DNA of 64,000 nucleotides from Amylostereum areolatum. Its lineage: Eukaryota; Basidiomycota; Agaricomycetes; Russulales; Stereaceae. The position numbers and the translations under genes are program-made. The DNA lies in contig SAXG01000062.1 in the NCBI GenBank assembly GCA_012932865.1, positions 216,496 to 280,495 on the forward strand. Direction: 5' to 3'. This document shows positions 20,856-30,643 of this stretch, one piece after another. The notes beneath the pieces were generated by a model. The model was not told the DNA's origin. It made no database searches and was given only the letters and a program-made list of their open reading frames with translations. Each line of letters opens with the position of its first letter. Within the stretch, counting starts at the first letter, position 1.

Positions 20856-21446
20856 ACCATCATCACGTCCTCCACAGCCCCTCGTCCCCCCACTCCAAAC
20901 CTCCCCCCAGGTGTTTTTCGAGACTACTGTCCCGAAGAATACTATATCCTCACCTCGCAGCAGACTAAGGAATCCGTACGTTGGCTGCACGACGAACCAA
21001 ACCGGCAACGTCGAGACTGGTACTTCGACGACCGCGACGAACAACCCTACGTCGAAGAATCGGATTTTGCCACCGCGGCGGACGTTCTACAGCGCTTCCT
21101 GAACCCCCCTCCGACCAACTCGCCCCCACCCCGTCGACGTACTGTAATCGAAGTCCCAGAAGGGATCAACCACAACGACACAACTGGGAAGTGGTACGCC
21201 TATAGACGGAACAAGAACGGAACCCCAGGACGATCAGTAGTTGAGTGGCAGCCCACTTCGTTCAGTCCCGTCCAAGATCACTGGTCGTGGCATCATAACC
21301 AGCAATTCCTCACCCCCGCCGACTTCCTTGTCGCAAAACAAGTTGAGGACGAAGTTGAAGAAGCAGAAGAACGCCGACGAGAAACCCTACGCCGCCTTGA
21401 TCAAGAACTCGCCCAATCCCTCACCGTCCCCCTCCCCTTCGACAAG
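20856..21446 (+). CDS. AUG-less N-terminal extension of A4 Gag
   Basis: 197 codons in the Gag frame after the ORF1 TAG and before the first ATG of the transcript. Features as in A2 (8008-8598): DYCPEEYY, GKWYAYRRNK, VVEWQP, and a charged coiled-coil-like segment (EDEVEEAEERRRETLRRLDQ) leading into Gag. Confidence 0.6.
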
Positions 21447-22472
21447 ATGTCCGATGCCGAATCCAAACCTGCCGTCTCCAAGCGGGAGATCGGCCCCAAG
21501 CCAAAGCCATTCAAAGGCGATAGACGCGACACCCTCCGGTTCTCCCTCGAGCTCCGCATGTTCCTGCGCGTTAACAAAGATGTTTATGCCACAGACGATG
21601 CCAAGATGATGCTCCTCCTCAGCCTGATGGAGGACGACACGGCGAAAGCCTGGGCCACACATCGCCGCATGGAACTCTTCGCCGACGAAGACGAGAAGGA
21701 AGACGCCGACACCCTCGACCCCACGCCCCCAACACTCCACTATAGCTCCTACAAAGAGCTCTTCGAGAGGTTTGGAAAAGACTTCGTGCCCGTCGATCCG
21801 AAGATAGAAGCTCAGCGTAAGATCAACGAGCTCGCAATGACCACCCGGGACGTCACTGACTTTATCACCGAGTTTGAGATGCTGGCAACCATGTCAGCGT
21901 ACGACGACGAGGCGCTAATCCACTTTTTCAAGAAGGGACTTCAGCGTGACCTCGGCAAGCAGGTGGCCCGGTCGTACCCGTTCCCCACCAAGCTCGCGGA
22001 GTGGAAGGAGCGCGCCCGCCGCATCAACCACCAGTGGCTCGAAGAGAACCCGGAGAGGAAGAGCAGTCAGTCCAAGGGGGCTGTCGCGCTCACCTCGAAC
22101 GGTTCGACCAACGACTCCTCGTCGCGCCGAGTCGGCGCCTTCACCAACACCTCGACCCGCCCTGCAAAGCTGACGGACGACGAGCGCGCAAAGATGATGC
22201 GCGAAGGCAAGTGCTTCATGTGTCGACAAGCCGGTCACGTCTCTCGCGACTGCCCCAACCGTGACTCGAGCGCGCGACGGGTGGGCGCAGTAGAGACTGG
22301 GTCCAAGGCCCCTCCCCTGCCGACGAACACGGCTCCGTCCACTGCGAAAGCAGCTTCAGACCCATCCAAAACCATCGCGGCGATCACTCGCCAGCTGAAG
22401 GATCTGGACGCGGAAGGCAAGGAACAGGCAGTAGCGCTGTTGAAGGACATCCTGGAATCGCAGGATTTTTGA
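21447..22472 (+). CDS. gag: A4 Gag
   Basis: 341 codons, identical in layout to A2 Gag: capsid-like region, Ser-rich linker, one zinc knuckle CFMCRQAGHVSRDC. It begins at the first ATG after about 1.35 kb of transcript. The stop lies in GAT TTT TGA (22464-22472), the candidate -1 slip site. Confidence 0.9.
   Translation: MSDAESKPAVSKREIGPKPKPFKGDRRDTLRFSLELRMFLRVNKDVYATDDAKMMLLLSLMEDDTAKAWATHRRMELFADEDEKEDADTLDPTPPTLHYSSYKELFERFGKDFVPVDPKIEAQRKINELAMTTRDVTDFITEFEMLATMSAYDDEALIHFFKKGLQRDLGKQVARSYPFPTKLAEWKERARRINHQWLEENPERKSSQSKGAVALTSNGSTNDSSSRRVGAFTNTSTRPAKLTDDERAKMMREGKCFMCRQAGHVSRDCPNRDSSARRVGAVETGSKAPPLPTNTAPSTAKAASDPSKTIAAITRQLKDLDAEGKEQAVALLKDILESQDF
22464..22472 (+). promoter_or_regulatory. 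Candidate -1 frameshift site, A4
   Basis: GAT TTT TGA at the Gag stop; -1 slippage opens TTG AAA and the protease frame from 22469. Confidence 0.65.
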
Positions 22473-22981
22473 AACACCCCCCAGTCGCGTCGTCTGGTGG
22501 AGGCAAAGGACTTTTGGTATCATCGTCGAATCGTTTCGCTGTATTATCATCCATGCATACCTGTGAGCAATCGTATCCCCCGTGTTTGTATCTGTCTACT
22601 GTCACCAAGAACAGGCAAACACCATCGATCACGCTCAAGGTCAAGCTGATCGGACGAGTTACCAAAAGAGAAATCGACGCAGACGCGCTGCTTGATAGCG
22701 GCGCAGAAGGAATTATCCTGAACCGAAGCTTCGTTGAACGCAAGAAGCTCACCACAAGAAAACTAGAAAACCCGTTCCCCGTGCGTAATGTGGATGGCAC
22801 CGAGAACGTCATGGGCTGGGTACGCGACACAACGACCCAGCGGATCCAGATATACTCGCAAGATTCAAAGGCGTACCATGAGGAAGAAGCTGAGTTCTTC
22901 ATCACCGACATCGGCGATCATGACATGATCCTTGGAACAGACTGGCTCGACGAGCACAATCCCACCATAGACTGGCAATGA
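22469..22981 (+). CDS. pol: A4 protease segment of pol
   Basis: Same 170-codon retropepsin frame as A2 (ALLDSGAEG, ILGTDWL), in the -1 frame relative to Gag, ended by TGA at 22979-22981 where A6 has CGA. Confidence 0.88.
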   Translation: MKHPPVASSGGGKGLLVSSSNRFAVLSSMHTCEQSYPPCLYLSTVTKNRQTPSITLKVKLIGRVTKREIDADALLDSGAEGIILNRSFVERKKLTTRKLENPFPVRNVDGTENVMGWVRDTTTQRIQIYSQDSKAYHEEEAEFFITDIGDHDMILGTDWLDEHNPTIDWQ

Positions 22982-22993
22982 GACCGTGTTGAC

Positions 22994-25900
22994 ATGCTCC
23001 GCTGCCCTCCCTTGTGCACTCTGTCCAAACCTCCTGTGACGAACCTCGCAACCAAGCCACGGAAACCATCATCGGTCCAATCACAGCGTAAGGTTGAAGC
23101 AGGTAAAACCCCGAGGACACCTCTCGTCGTGGATGATCCCTTCCCAGAGCCGACATATGTGTCCTGGACCCCAGTCCCCACTTATGTTATTCCTGCACGC
23201 AGAGTCAAAGGTGTTCGCGTCCGCACGGTCCATCGCTCCCCTCTACCCGCACGACTCTTCACTGAAGACGACGACAAGCGGCCCATGGTATTCCGAGACT
23301 GGGAGATCAATGGACTACGCCACGCCGGAATCCTCCCTGAAACCGATGGTCCTAATCCAGATGCAATACCCATCCGCGCGGGCTTTACAAAAGCGCAGGA
23401 GCTTGCAGAGCATTCAAAAGAGAACGCACGCCCGCAAACCTTTGAAGACTTAGTCCCCCCGCCGTACCGCGACTTTGCGCCTGTATTCGACAAGAAAACC
23501 TCCGAGCGACTTCCTGACCGACGACCATGGGACCATGCTATCGACATGAAAGACGGCTTTGAACCCAAACCGTGCAAGATCTACCCCCTCTCACCTTCCG
23601 AGCAGATCAAACTCGACACCTTCCTCGATGACCACCTGAAGAAGGGCTATATCCGCCCATCGAAGTCACCTCAGGCGAGTCCGTTCTTCTTTGTGAAGAA
23701 AAAGGATGGAAAGCTGCGTCCCGTACAGGACTATCGAGAATTAAACAAGGGCACTGTCAAGAATGAATACCCCTTGCCACTGATCTCTGAAATTGTCGAC
23801 CGCCTCAAAGGTGCAAAGATCTTCTCCAAGATGGATGTTCGCTGGGGCTACAACAATGTCCGCATCAAGGAAGGCGACGAGTGGAAGGCTGCGTTCAAGA
23901 CGAATCGCGGTCTCTTCGAACCTATGGTGATGTTTTTTGGGCTTATGAACTCCCCTGCAACATTTCAGGCAATGATGAATGAACTGTTCAAGGATCTCAT
24001 CGACTCGGGCAAGGTCATCATCTACATGGACGACATCTTGGTGTTCACTCGCACCATGGACGAACACCGTGCCATAGTGCGGCAGGTTCTGCAGCGTTTG
24101 CAAGACAACGACCTCTTCCTCAAACCGGAGAAATGCGTCTTTGAGCAAGACTCTGTTGAATACCTCGGACTCATCATCTCGCACGACAAGATCGCTATGG
24201 ACCCCGTCAAGGTAGCAGGTATTCAGGACTGGCCGACACCACGAACGGTCAAAGATGTGCAATCCTTCCTCGGCTTTGGCAACTTCTACCGATGTTTCAT
24301 CAAGGACTTCTCCAAGGTTGCACGACCCCTATTTGACCTGACAAAGAAGGACTGCACATGGGACTGGTCGGCGGACTGCCAAACTGCGTTTGACGCACTG
24401 AAAGCTGCGTTTACTTCCTCCCCCGTCTTGGTCATGCCTGACCCAAAGAAGCCTTACCTCGTTGAAGTCGATGCCTCGGACTTTGCTACTGGAGGTATAC
24501 TCTCGCAGAAAGACGACGACGGTCACTGGCATCCAGTGGCGTATCTGTCCAAGGCCCTATCGGAACCGGAACGGAACTACGACATCTACGACAAGGAGCT
24601 GCTTGCGATCATCCGTGCGCTTGAAGCCTGGCGCCACTACCTCGAAGGCGCCCCCGACACCGTCGAAATCTGGACAGATCACAAGAACCTGGAGCACTTC
24701 AAGACGGCACAGAAGCTGAGCCGCCGACAGGCACGTTGGGCTCTATTCCTCACTCGATTTGACTTCTCGCTCGTTCATAAACCAGGAATTTCCCACCGCC
24801 CAGATCCAATGTCTCGACGACCCGATCACAAGGATGGTGTTGAAAACGATAACAAGGAGCGCGTCTTGCTTGACCCCAAGTACTTCCAAGTACGCGCGAC
24901 AAGGCCAGGAGCAGTAACCTCCCTCGGTGATGTCGAACTCCGACGACGTATCCGCGACTGCAAAACCAAGGACATCGAGGTCGTTCAAGCCCTGGACGCC
25001 ATCTTACGAAACGGACCACGCACACTCGTCAAGAACCTTCAAGAGTGGAACTACGAAGAAGGCCTGGTCCTGTTTAGAGGAAAGGTATACGTCCCTGCAG
25101 ACGACGAGTTGCGACGCGACATTGTCAAAATGTACCATGAATCGCCCCTGGCTGGACACCCCGGTCGCTTCAAGACTTACGAGCTTGTGAGTCGTGAATA
25201 TTGGTGGCCTGGCATGTCTGTCTTTGTCCGCGACTTTGTAGCAGGATGCGCAACCTGCCAGTCGACGAAGACACAGAGCAGCCGACCCCACGTCAACATG
25301 ATCCCAAACGAAGTACCCGATCGACCGTTTGGCGTCATCTCCACCGACTTCATCGTCGAACTCCCTGACTGCGAAGGCTATAATGCCGTCAATGTTGTGG
25401 TCGATCGCCTCACCAAGATGGTGGTTACCACCCCATGTACAACGAAGATCACCAGTGATGGCACGGCTGACATTCTCTTCGACAAGGTATACCGACACTA
25501 CGGCTTAGCAGACAAGATCATCTCGGATCGTGGACCCCAATTTGCTGGACAGGTGATGCGTACACTCAACGAGAAGCTCGGGATCAAGTCCGCCCTCAGC
25601 ACAGCATATCACCCACAGACAGACGGCCAAACCGAACGCGAGAACCAGAACCGCGAGCAGTTCCTGCGAGTATTCTGCAACTACCGTCAAGACGACTGGG
25701 TGAAGTGGTTGCCCTTCTTCGAGTTTTCTCACAACTCTCGCACCCATGCAGCTACTGGAAAGGCTCCCTTTGAAGTCCTCTACGGCTTCCTCCCGAAAAT
25801 GTACCCATCCGTAAACCCGTCCTCAAAGGTCCCTGCAGTTGAAGAACGCCTCCGTCAACTTGAAGAAGTCCGACAGGAGATCAAGGCCAGCCTTGCCCTC

Positions 25901-26803
25901 GCATCAGACTTGATGAAGCACTACAATGGCGACACGGTCAGCGAATCAACGCAGTTTGCCGTCGGAGACAAAGTATGGCTAGAAGGCAAAAATCTGAAGA
26001 CGACGAGACCGAAAGCTAAGCTTGCTGCCAAACGATTCGGACCCTTCGAAATCATTGACGTCATCAGCCCAGTCAACTACCGCTTGAAGCTGCCGAAGAC
26101 GTGGCGAATCCATCCAGTCTTCCATGCCTCGCTGCTCACCGCGTACAAGGAGACAGCCGCTCACGGGCCAAATTATGAACAGCCGCCACCAGACCTCATT
26201 GACGATGAAGAAGAATACGACGTTGAAGACATTGTCGACTCTAAACCAACTCGTAACAAGAAAGGTATTCAGTACCTCGTCAAGTGGGCAGGCTATCCCG
26301 ACTCCGAAAACACCTGGCTCCCGCGTTCGTCGCTCTCAAAGGTTACCGACATGATTGACGCTTTCCACAAGCGCCATCCAAATGCGCCCCGCCCCGTGCG
26401 TTCCCTCGGCATCTCCTTTGACGATTTTCTCGCATCTACCCTTGCAGATGACATCGCGCTCCAGGCGAAAGCGCGTCTTAAAGGGGGGGGTAATGTCACG
26501 GATCGCTCCATTTCTTTCTTCGTTTGCAGACCTTGTACACGCGACGCGTCACGGCACATGACTTTCCTTCGCATCACATGCTCCAACGACATCATTGCCC
26601 GGACTTCCGAACGGCGTTCCGCATCCTTATCTATGACATCATTGCTCCGGACTCCCGTCCTCCTCCCCATGACTCCTTTCTTATTGTTCCCCCCGCTCGC
26701 ACCACTATCGCATCGCATCGCACCATCGTTCCCACTTGTATATAAGGACAGTATCCCTTTTCCCTTTTCCTCAGACTGTCCATCTCGTCATACGGTACTG
26801 TAG
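22994..26803 (+). CDS. pol: A4 pol: RT, RNase H, integrase, chromodomain
   Basis: 1269-codon frame with the full domain order of A2 pol: YMDD RT, RNase H, HHCC and D,D,E integrase, GPF/Y-like module and chromodomain. The frame runs through the G-run into the 3' LTR, so its last roughly 100 residues are LTR-encoded. No internal stop, but it is separated from protease by the TGA at 22979. Confidence 0.92.
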   Translation: MLRCPPLCTLSKPPVTNLATKPRKPSSVQSQRKVEAGKTPRTPLVVDDPFPEPTYVSWTPVPTYVIPARRVKGVRVRTVHRSPLPARLFTEDDDKRPMVFRDWEINGLRHAGILPETDGPNPDAIPIRAGFTKAQELAEHSKENARPQTFEDLVPPPYRDFAPVFDKKTSERLPDRRPWDHAIDMKDGFEPKPCKIYPLSPSEQIKLDTFLDDHLKKGYIRPSKSPQASPFFFVKKKDGKLRPVQDYRELNKGTVKNEYPLPLISEIVDRLKGAKIFSKMDVRWGYNNVRIKEGDEWKAAFKTNRGLFEPMVMFFGLMNSPATFQAMMNELFKDLIDSGKVIIYMDDILVFTRTMDEHRAIVRQVLQRLQDNDLFLKPEKCVFEQDSVEYLGLIISHDKIAMDPVKVAGIQDWPTPRTVKDVQSFLGFGNFYRCFIKDFSKVARPLFDLTKKDCTWDWSADCQTAFDALKAAFTSSPVLVMPDPKKPYLVEVDASDFATGGILSQKDDDGHWHPVAYLSKALSEPERNYDIYDKELLAIIRALEAWRHYLEGAPDTVEIWTDHKNLEHFKTAQKLSRRQARWALFLTRFDFSLVHKPGISHRPDPMSRRPDHKDGVENDNKERVLLDPKYFQVRATRPGAVTSLGDVELRRRIRDCKTKDIEVVQALDAILRNGPRTLVKNLQEWNYEEGLVLFRGKVYVPADDELRRDIVKMYHESPLAGHPGRFKTYELVSREYWWPGMSVFVRDFVAGCATCQSTKTQSSRPHVNMIPNEVPDRPFGVISTDFIVELPDCEGYNAVNVVVDRLTKMVVTTPCTTKITSDGTADILFDKVYRHYGLADKIISDRGPQFAGQVMRTLNEKLGIKSALSTAYHPQTDGQTERENQNREQFLRVFCNYRQDDWVKWLPFFEFSHNSRTHAATGKAPFEVLYGFLPKMYPSVNPSSKVPAVEERLRQLEEVRQEIKASLALASDLMKHYNGDTVSESTQFAVGDKVWLEGKNLKTTRPKAKLAAKRFGPFEIIDVISPVNYRLKLPKTWRIHPVFHASLLTAYKETAAHGPNYEQPPPDLIDDEEEYDVEDIVDSKPTRNKKGIQYLVKWAGYPDSENTWLPRSSLSKVTDMIDAFHKRHPNAPRPVRSLGISFDDFLASTLADDIALQAKARLKGGGNVTDRSISFFVCRPCTRDASRHMTFLRITCSNDIIARTSERRSASLSMTSLLRTPVLLPMTPFLLFPPLAPLSHRIAPSFPLVYKDSIPFPFSSDCPSRHTVL

Positions 26804-26913
26804 CGCACGTTACACTACCCTAGACCCCGGCACTCTCGAATCTATTTTCTTCTCGCTCCTCTCATCGTCGCGACTTAGGCGGTTCATCGGTCTCATAAAC
26901 TGCGTTTCTGACA
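26494..26913 (+). repeat. 3' LTR of A3
   Basis: 420 bp, same subtype as 16672-17091 and different from the A2/A4 type, followed by GGTTC. Confidence 0.92.
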
Positions 26914-26918
26914 GGTTC

Positions 26919-27972
26919 CATGGTCGTCGGTCGGGTAGTCGTTCAGAGGTTTTCTTGTCGAATACGGGTGCAAAGTCGCGGTATGGAGGGGGAACCAAGT
27001 CTTCAAAGGTTTGTGGGCATGCATTTTCCTTTGAGTGCTCTGCAAGCTCTTGCACCTTGGTGAAGCCCGCGCGGATTGGTACTGCCTCTGGGTTAGGGCC
27101 GTCAACTTCAGGAAGAATCCCAGAACGATGCAGGCCATTGATCTCCCAGTCTCGGAAGACCCTGGGTCCTTCGTCGTCATCTTCAGTGAAAAGGCAGGCA
27201 GGTAGAGGTGAGAGATGGAGTGTGCGGATACAAACACCTTTGACCCTGCGTGCGGGAATGACATACGTAGGGATAGGGGCCCAGGAGACATACACTGGTT
27301 CTGGGAAGGGGTCATCCGGGACTAGAGGTACCTTAGGGGTCGCGTCAACTCGAACCTTTCGCTGTGATCAGGTCGACGATGGTGTTCGCGGCTTTGTTGC
27401 AAGGTTTGTCATGCTCGGTTCGGAGAGGATGCAGGAGGGAGGGCAGCGGAGCATGTCAACACGATCTTGCTGGTGGGGCTATGCTCATTGAGCCAGTCTG
27501 TTCCAAGGATCATATCGTGATCACTGATGTCAGTGATGAAGAACTCAGCTTCTTCCTCATGGTATGCCTTTGAGTCTTGCGAGTATATCCGGATTCGCTG
27601 GGTCGTCGTATCACGCACCCAGCCCATGATGTTCTCGGTGCCGTCCACGTTACGCACAGGGAACGGGTTTTTTAGTTTTCTTGTAGTCAGCTTCCTGCAT
27701 TCAGCGAAGCTTCGGTTGATGATGATTCCTTCTGCACCGCTGTCAAGCAGTGCATCTGTGTCGATTTGTTGGCCTGTCGCTCGTCCAATCATTTTGACCT
27801 TGAGCGTTATCGAGGGTGTCTGCCTATTCTTCGTGACGGTAGAGAGGTGCACACACGATGGATACGATTGCTCACATGAGGTCATAGATGATAGTACAGA
27901 GAAGCGATTGTAAGATGCCGATGATATAAGTCCTTTGCCTCCGCCAGACAACGCGACTGGAGGGCATTTCAA
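26919..27972 (-). pseudogene. pol: A5 protease and RT N-terminal linker
   Basis: Protease frame 27409-27972 has ALLDSGAEG and ILGTDWL. Near 27472 about 10 bp are missing compared with the other copies, shifting the frame before DML. The downstream linker (YVSWAPIPTYVIPARRVKG, PVFDKKTSERLPDRRPW) continues in a second frame to the A3 insertion point at 26918 and joins 16666. The gene is dead. Confidence 0.85.
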
Positions 27973-29342
27973 AAATCCTGCGACTCCAGGATATCCTTCA
28001 ACAGTGCCACTGCCTGCTCCTTACCTTCCGCGTCCAGATCTTTCAGCTGGCGAGTGATCGCGGCGATGGTCTTGGACGGGTCGGGGGTCGCTTTCGCAGT
28101 GGGCGGAGCCGTGCTCGTCGGCGGGGGAGGGGACTTGGATCCAGTCTCCACTACGCCCACCCGTCGCGTGCTCGAGTCGCGGTTAGGGCAGTCACGGGAG
28201 ACATGACTGGCTTGTCGACACATAAAACACTTGCCTTCACGCATCATCTTGGCCCGTTCATCATCTGTCAGCTTCGCAGGGCGGGTCATGGTGTTGGTGA
28301 AGGCGCCAACTCGGCACGACGAGAAGTTGTTGGTGGAACCATTCAAGGTGAGCACGACAGCCCCCTTGGACTGACTGCTCTTCCTCTCCGGGTTCTCTTC
28401 AAGCCATTGGTGGTTGATGCGGTGGGCGCACTCCTTCCACTCTGCAAGGTTGGTAGGGAATGGGTACGACCGGGCTACCTGCTTGCCAAGGTCACGCTGA
28501 AGTCCCTTCTTGAAAAAGTGGATTAGCGCCTCGTCGTCGTACCCCGACATGGTTGCCAGCATCTCAAACTCGGTGATAAAGTCGGTGACGTCCCAGGTGG
28601 TCATTGCGAGCTCATTGATCTTACGCTGAGCCTCTATCTTCGGATCGACGGGCACAAAGTCTTTACTGAACCTCTCGCAGAGCTCTTTGTAGGAGTTGTA
28701 GTGGAGCGTCGGGGGCTTGAGGCCGAGGGCTTCGGCGTCTTCCTTCCTGTCTTCATCGTCGAAGAGCTCCATGCGGCGATGCGTGGCCCAGGCTTTCGCT
28801 GTGTTGTCCTCCATCAAGCTGAGGAGGAGCATCATCTTGGCGTCATCTGTGGCATAAACATCCTTGTTAACACGCAGGACCATGCGGAGCTCGAGGGAGA
28901 ACCGGAGGGTGTCGCGTCTATCGCCTTTGAATGGCTTTGGCTTGGGGCCGATCTCCCGCTTGGAGATGGCAGGTTTGGATTCAGTGTCGGACATCTTGTC
29001 GGAGGGGAGGGGGACGGTGAGGGATTGGGCGAGTTCTTGATCAAGGCGGCGTAGGGTTTCTTGTCGGTGTTCTTCTGCTTCTTCAACTTCGTCCTCAACT
29101 TGTTTTACGACGAGGAAGTCGGTGGGGGAGAGGAATTGCTGGTTATGATGCCACGACCAGTGATCTTGGACAGGACTGAACGAAGTGGGCTGCCACTCAA
29201 CTACTGATCGTCCTGGGGTTCCGTTCTTGTTCCGTCTATAGGCGTACCACTTCCTAGTTGTGTCGTTGTAGTTGATTCCTTCTGGGGCTTCGACTACAGT
29301 ATGTCGACGGGGTGGGGGCGAGTTGGTAGGGGAAGGGTTCAA
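27969..29342 (-). CDS. gag: A5 Gag with upstream extension
   Basis: Gag with AUG near 28993 (MSDTESKPAISK), capsid-like region and a zinc knuckle CFMCRQASHVSRDC. The frame is open upstream through the extension (GINYNDTTRKWYAYRRNKNG, VVEWQPTSF). No AUG is needed to explain the open stretch; it starts from a TTG triplet if only common starts are allowed. It ends at the same GAT TTT TGA slip site (27969-27977). Confidence 0.8.
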   Translation of the reverse strand: MNPSPTNSPPPRRHTVVEAPEGINYNDTTRKWYAYRRNKNGTPGRSVVEWQPTSFSPVQDHWSWHHNQQFLSPTDFLVVKQVEDEVEEAEEHRQETLRRLDQELAQSLTVPLPSDKMSDTESKPAISKREIGPKPKPFKGDRRDTLRFSLELRMVLRVNKDVYATDDAKMMLLLSLMEDNTAKAWATHRRMELFDDEDRKEDAEALGLKPPTLHYNSYKELCERFSKDFVPVDPKIEAQRKINELAMTTWDVTDFITEFEMLATMSGYDDEALIHFFKKGLQRDLGKQVARSYPFPTNLAEWKECAHRINHQWLEENPERKSSQSKGAVVLTLNGSTNNFSSCRVGAFTNTMTRPAKLTDDERAKMMREGKCFMCRQASHVSRDCPNRDSSTRRVGVVETGSKSPPPPTSTAPPTAKATPDPSKTIAAITRQLKDLDAEGKEQAVALLKDILESQDF

Positions 29343-29585
29343 GAAGCGCTGTAGAATGTCTGCAGCGGTGGCAAAGTCCGATTCTTCAACATAGGGTTGT
29401 TCGTCGCGGCCGTCAAAGTACCAGTCTTGACGCTGCGGGTCTGGTTCATTGTGCAGCCAACGTACAGATTCCTTAGTCTGCTGTGAGGTGAGGATATAGT
29501 ATTCTTCGGGACAGTAGTCTCGAAAAACGCCTGGGGGGAGGTTCGGAGTGGGGGGATGAGGGGCTGTGGAGGACGTGATGATGGT

Positions 29586-30190
29586 CTAGAAAAAGTCCGC
29601 TGCAACGGGGCGACGGCCGAGGAGTTTCTTGGTGAGGTAGCCGGCTTTTACTGCCTGGCGGATCTTGTGTTCATGGTGGTGGCGACGAAGGGTCTTACCC
29701 TTGATGGTGGGACGGAGGACTGGTGGCGGGGTAGATTCAGGGGTCCAGCGGTTAAGCTGGGAGACGGAGGTGAAACTGGTTTGGAGGATCGGGTTGGGGG
29801 CATTCTGGATGAGGTACGTGTGGTAGGTGGGGGCGTGGAGGGTGAATTCAAGGCGTTCGAGATCTACGTTGATGCACGTAGTGATCCGGACGTATAGGGC
29901 GAGGATGACAGTACCGTGATCCTTGTGCCACCTCCACTCGAAGATGCAGAAGTTGAGGCCGTGCGCGGTCCAGGGATCTTTCTTGCAGATGTTCTGCACG
30001 GGGACGAGGCAGTTGACGGTGACGGCGTCGGACCAAGGGTAGGGGAGTGGTGCATCGTCGCGGGGGGTGATCGGCTTTCCGTTGAACGGGAGGAAAACTG
30101 GTGCGTTTGGGAGGTCTCTGGTGGGAGTTTTTAACGTTGTAGAGACGGCAGAGGTAGATGGAGAGAGGGGTGCGAGGTAGGCGTAGGGAT
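29586..30190 (-). CDS. A5 ORF1
   Basis: Conserved ORF1 (KKDPWTAHGLNFCIFEWRWH to RRPVAADFF) ending in TAG (29586-29588), in the Gag frame. Compared with A2/A4 it has gained ATG triplets at positions where the young copies have ACG, as expected from CpG decay. Confidence 0.55.
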
Positions 30191-30202
30191 AGACTGTCCA
30201 GG

Positions 30203-30612
30203 TATCAGAAACGCAGTTTATGAGACCGAGGGAACCGCCTAAGTCGCGACGATGGGAGGAGCGAAGGAAACAAATGGATTCGAGAGTGCCGGGTCTAGGG
30301 TAGTGCAGTGCAAGCTACAGTACCATATGATGAGATGGACAGTCTAAGGGAAAGCGAAGAGAAACACTGTCCTTATATACAAGTGGGAGGGATGGTGCGA
30401 TGCGATGTGATAGTGCGAGCGGGGGGAGACAATAGGAAAGGAGTCATGGGGCAGAGGACAGAAGTCTGGAGTGATGATATCATAGATAAGGGGACGGAGT
30501 TCCGCTCAGAAGTCTGGGCAGTGATGTCGTCAGAGCATGTGATGCGGAGGAAAGTCATGTGCCATGTGTACAAGATCTGCAAACAAAGAGAGAAATGGAG
30601 CGATCCGTGACA
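30203..30612 (-). repeat. LTR shared by A5 (5') and A6 (3')
   Basis: 410 bp. On one side lies the A5 primer site and leader; on the other the polypurine tract and pol of A6. It is almost identical to A1's 3' LTR. The element-end dinucleotide reads TA (TGATA) rather than CA, a point mutation. Confidence 0.88.
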
Positions 30613-30643
30613 TTACCCCCCCCCCTTTAAGACGCGCTTTCGC

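Larger units (their letters stand above)
19816..26493 (+). mobile_element. A2-like element A4 inside A3 (inverted relative to A2)
   Basis: 5' LTR 19816-20238 (423 bp, same type as A2), primer site, ORF1, Gag extension, gag, protease and pol, running into the A3-type 3' LTR at 26494. Its left junction is the exact reverse complement of the A2 right junction. It differs from A2 at only a few pol residues (for example QIKLD for QIELD, EPMVM for EPTVM, NQNREQ for NQNLEQ). It shares the A2 stop between protease and RT. Confidence 0.88.
16672..26913 (+). mobile_element. Ty3/gypsy element A3 with scrambled interior
   Basis: LTRs at 16672-17091 and 26494-26913 are both 420 bp and share private features (CTATTTTCTTCTCGCTCCTC and a one-base deletion in the GGCGGTTCATCGG stretch). 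Perfect TSD GGTTC at 16667-16671 and 26914-26918 proves they are the ends of one insertion into A5. The 5' side is normal through the primer site, ORF1 and part of the Gag extension. At about 18062 the sequence switches to an inverted copy of A1's 3' pol, then the edge of the family B LTR, then an A2-like 5' LTR, gag and pol (A4). Confidence 0.9.
13287..30612 (-). mobile_element. Ty3/gypsy chromovirus A5, split by A3
   Basis: 3' LTR at 13287-13709, pol 13737-16666, then the A3 insertion (16672-26913 with TSD GGTTC), then the rest of pol, protease, gag, the AUG-less leader and 5' LTR at 30203-30612. The two LTRs resemble each other more than the A2/A3 types (shared GGAAACAAATGGATTCGAGA) but are clearly diverged, so A5 is older than A2. 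The 5' LTR is directly followed by the polypurine tract and pol of A6, so A5 and A6 share it. Flanking pentamers therefore do not match. Confidence 0.85.
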
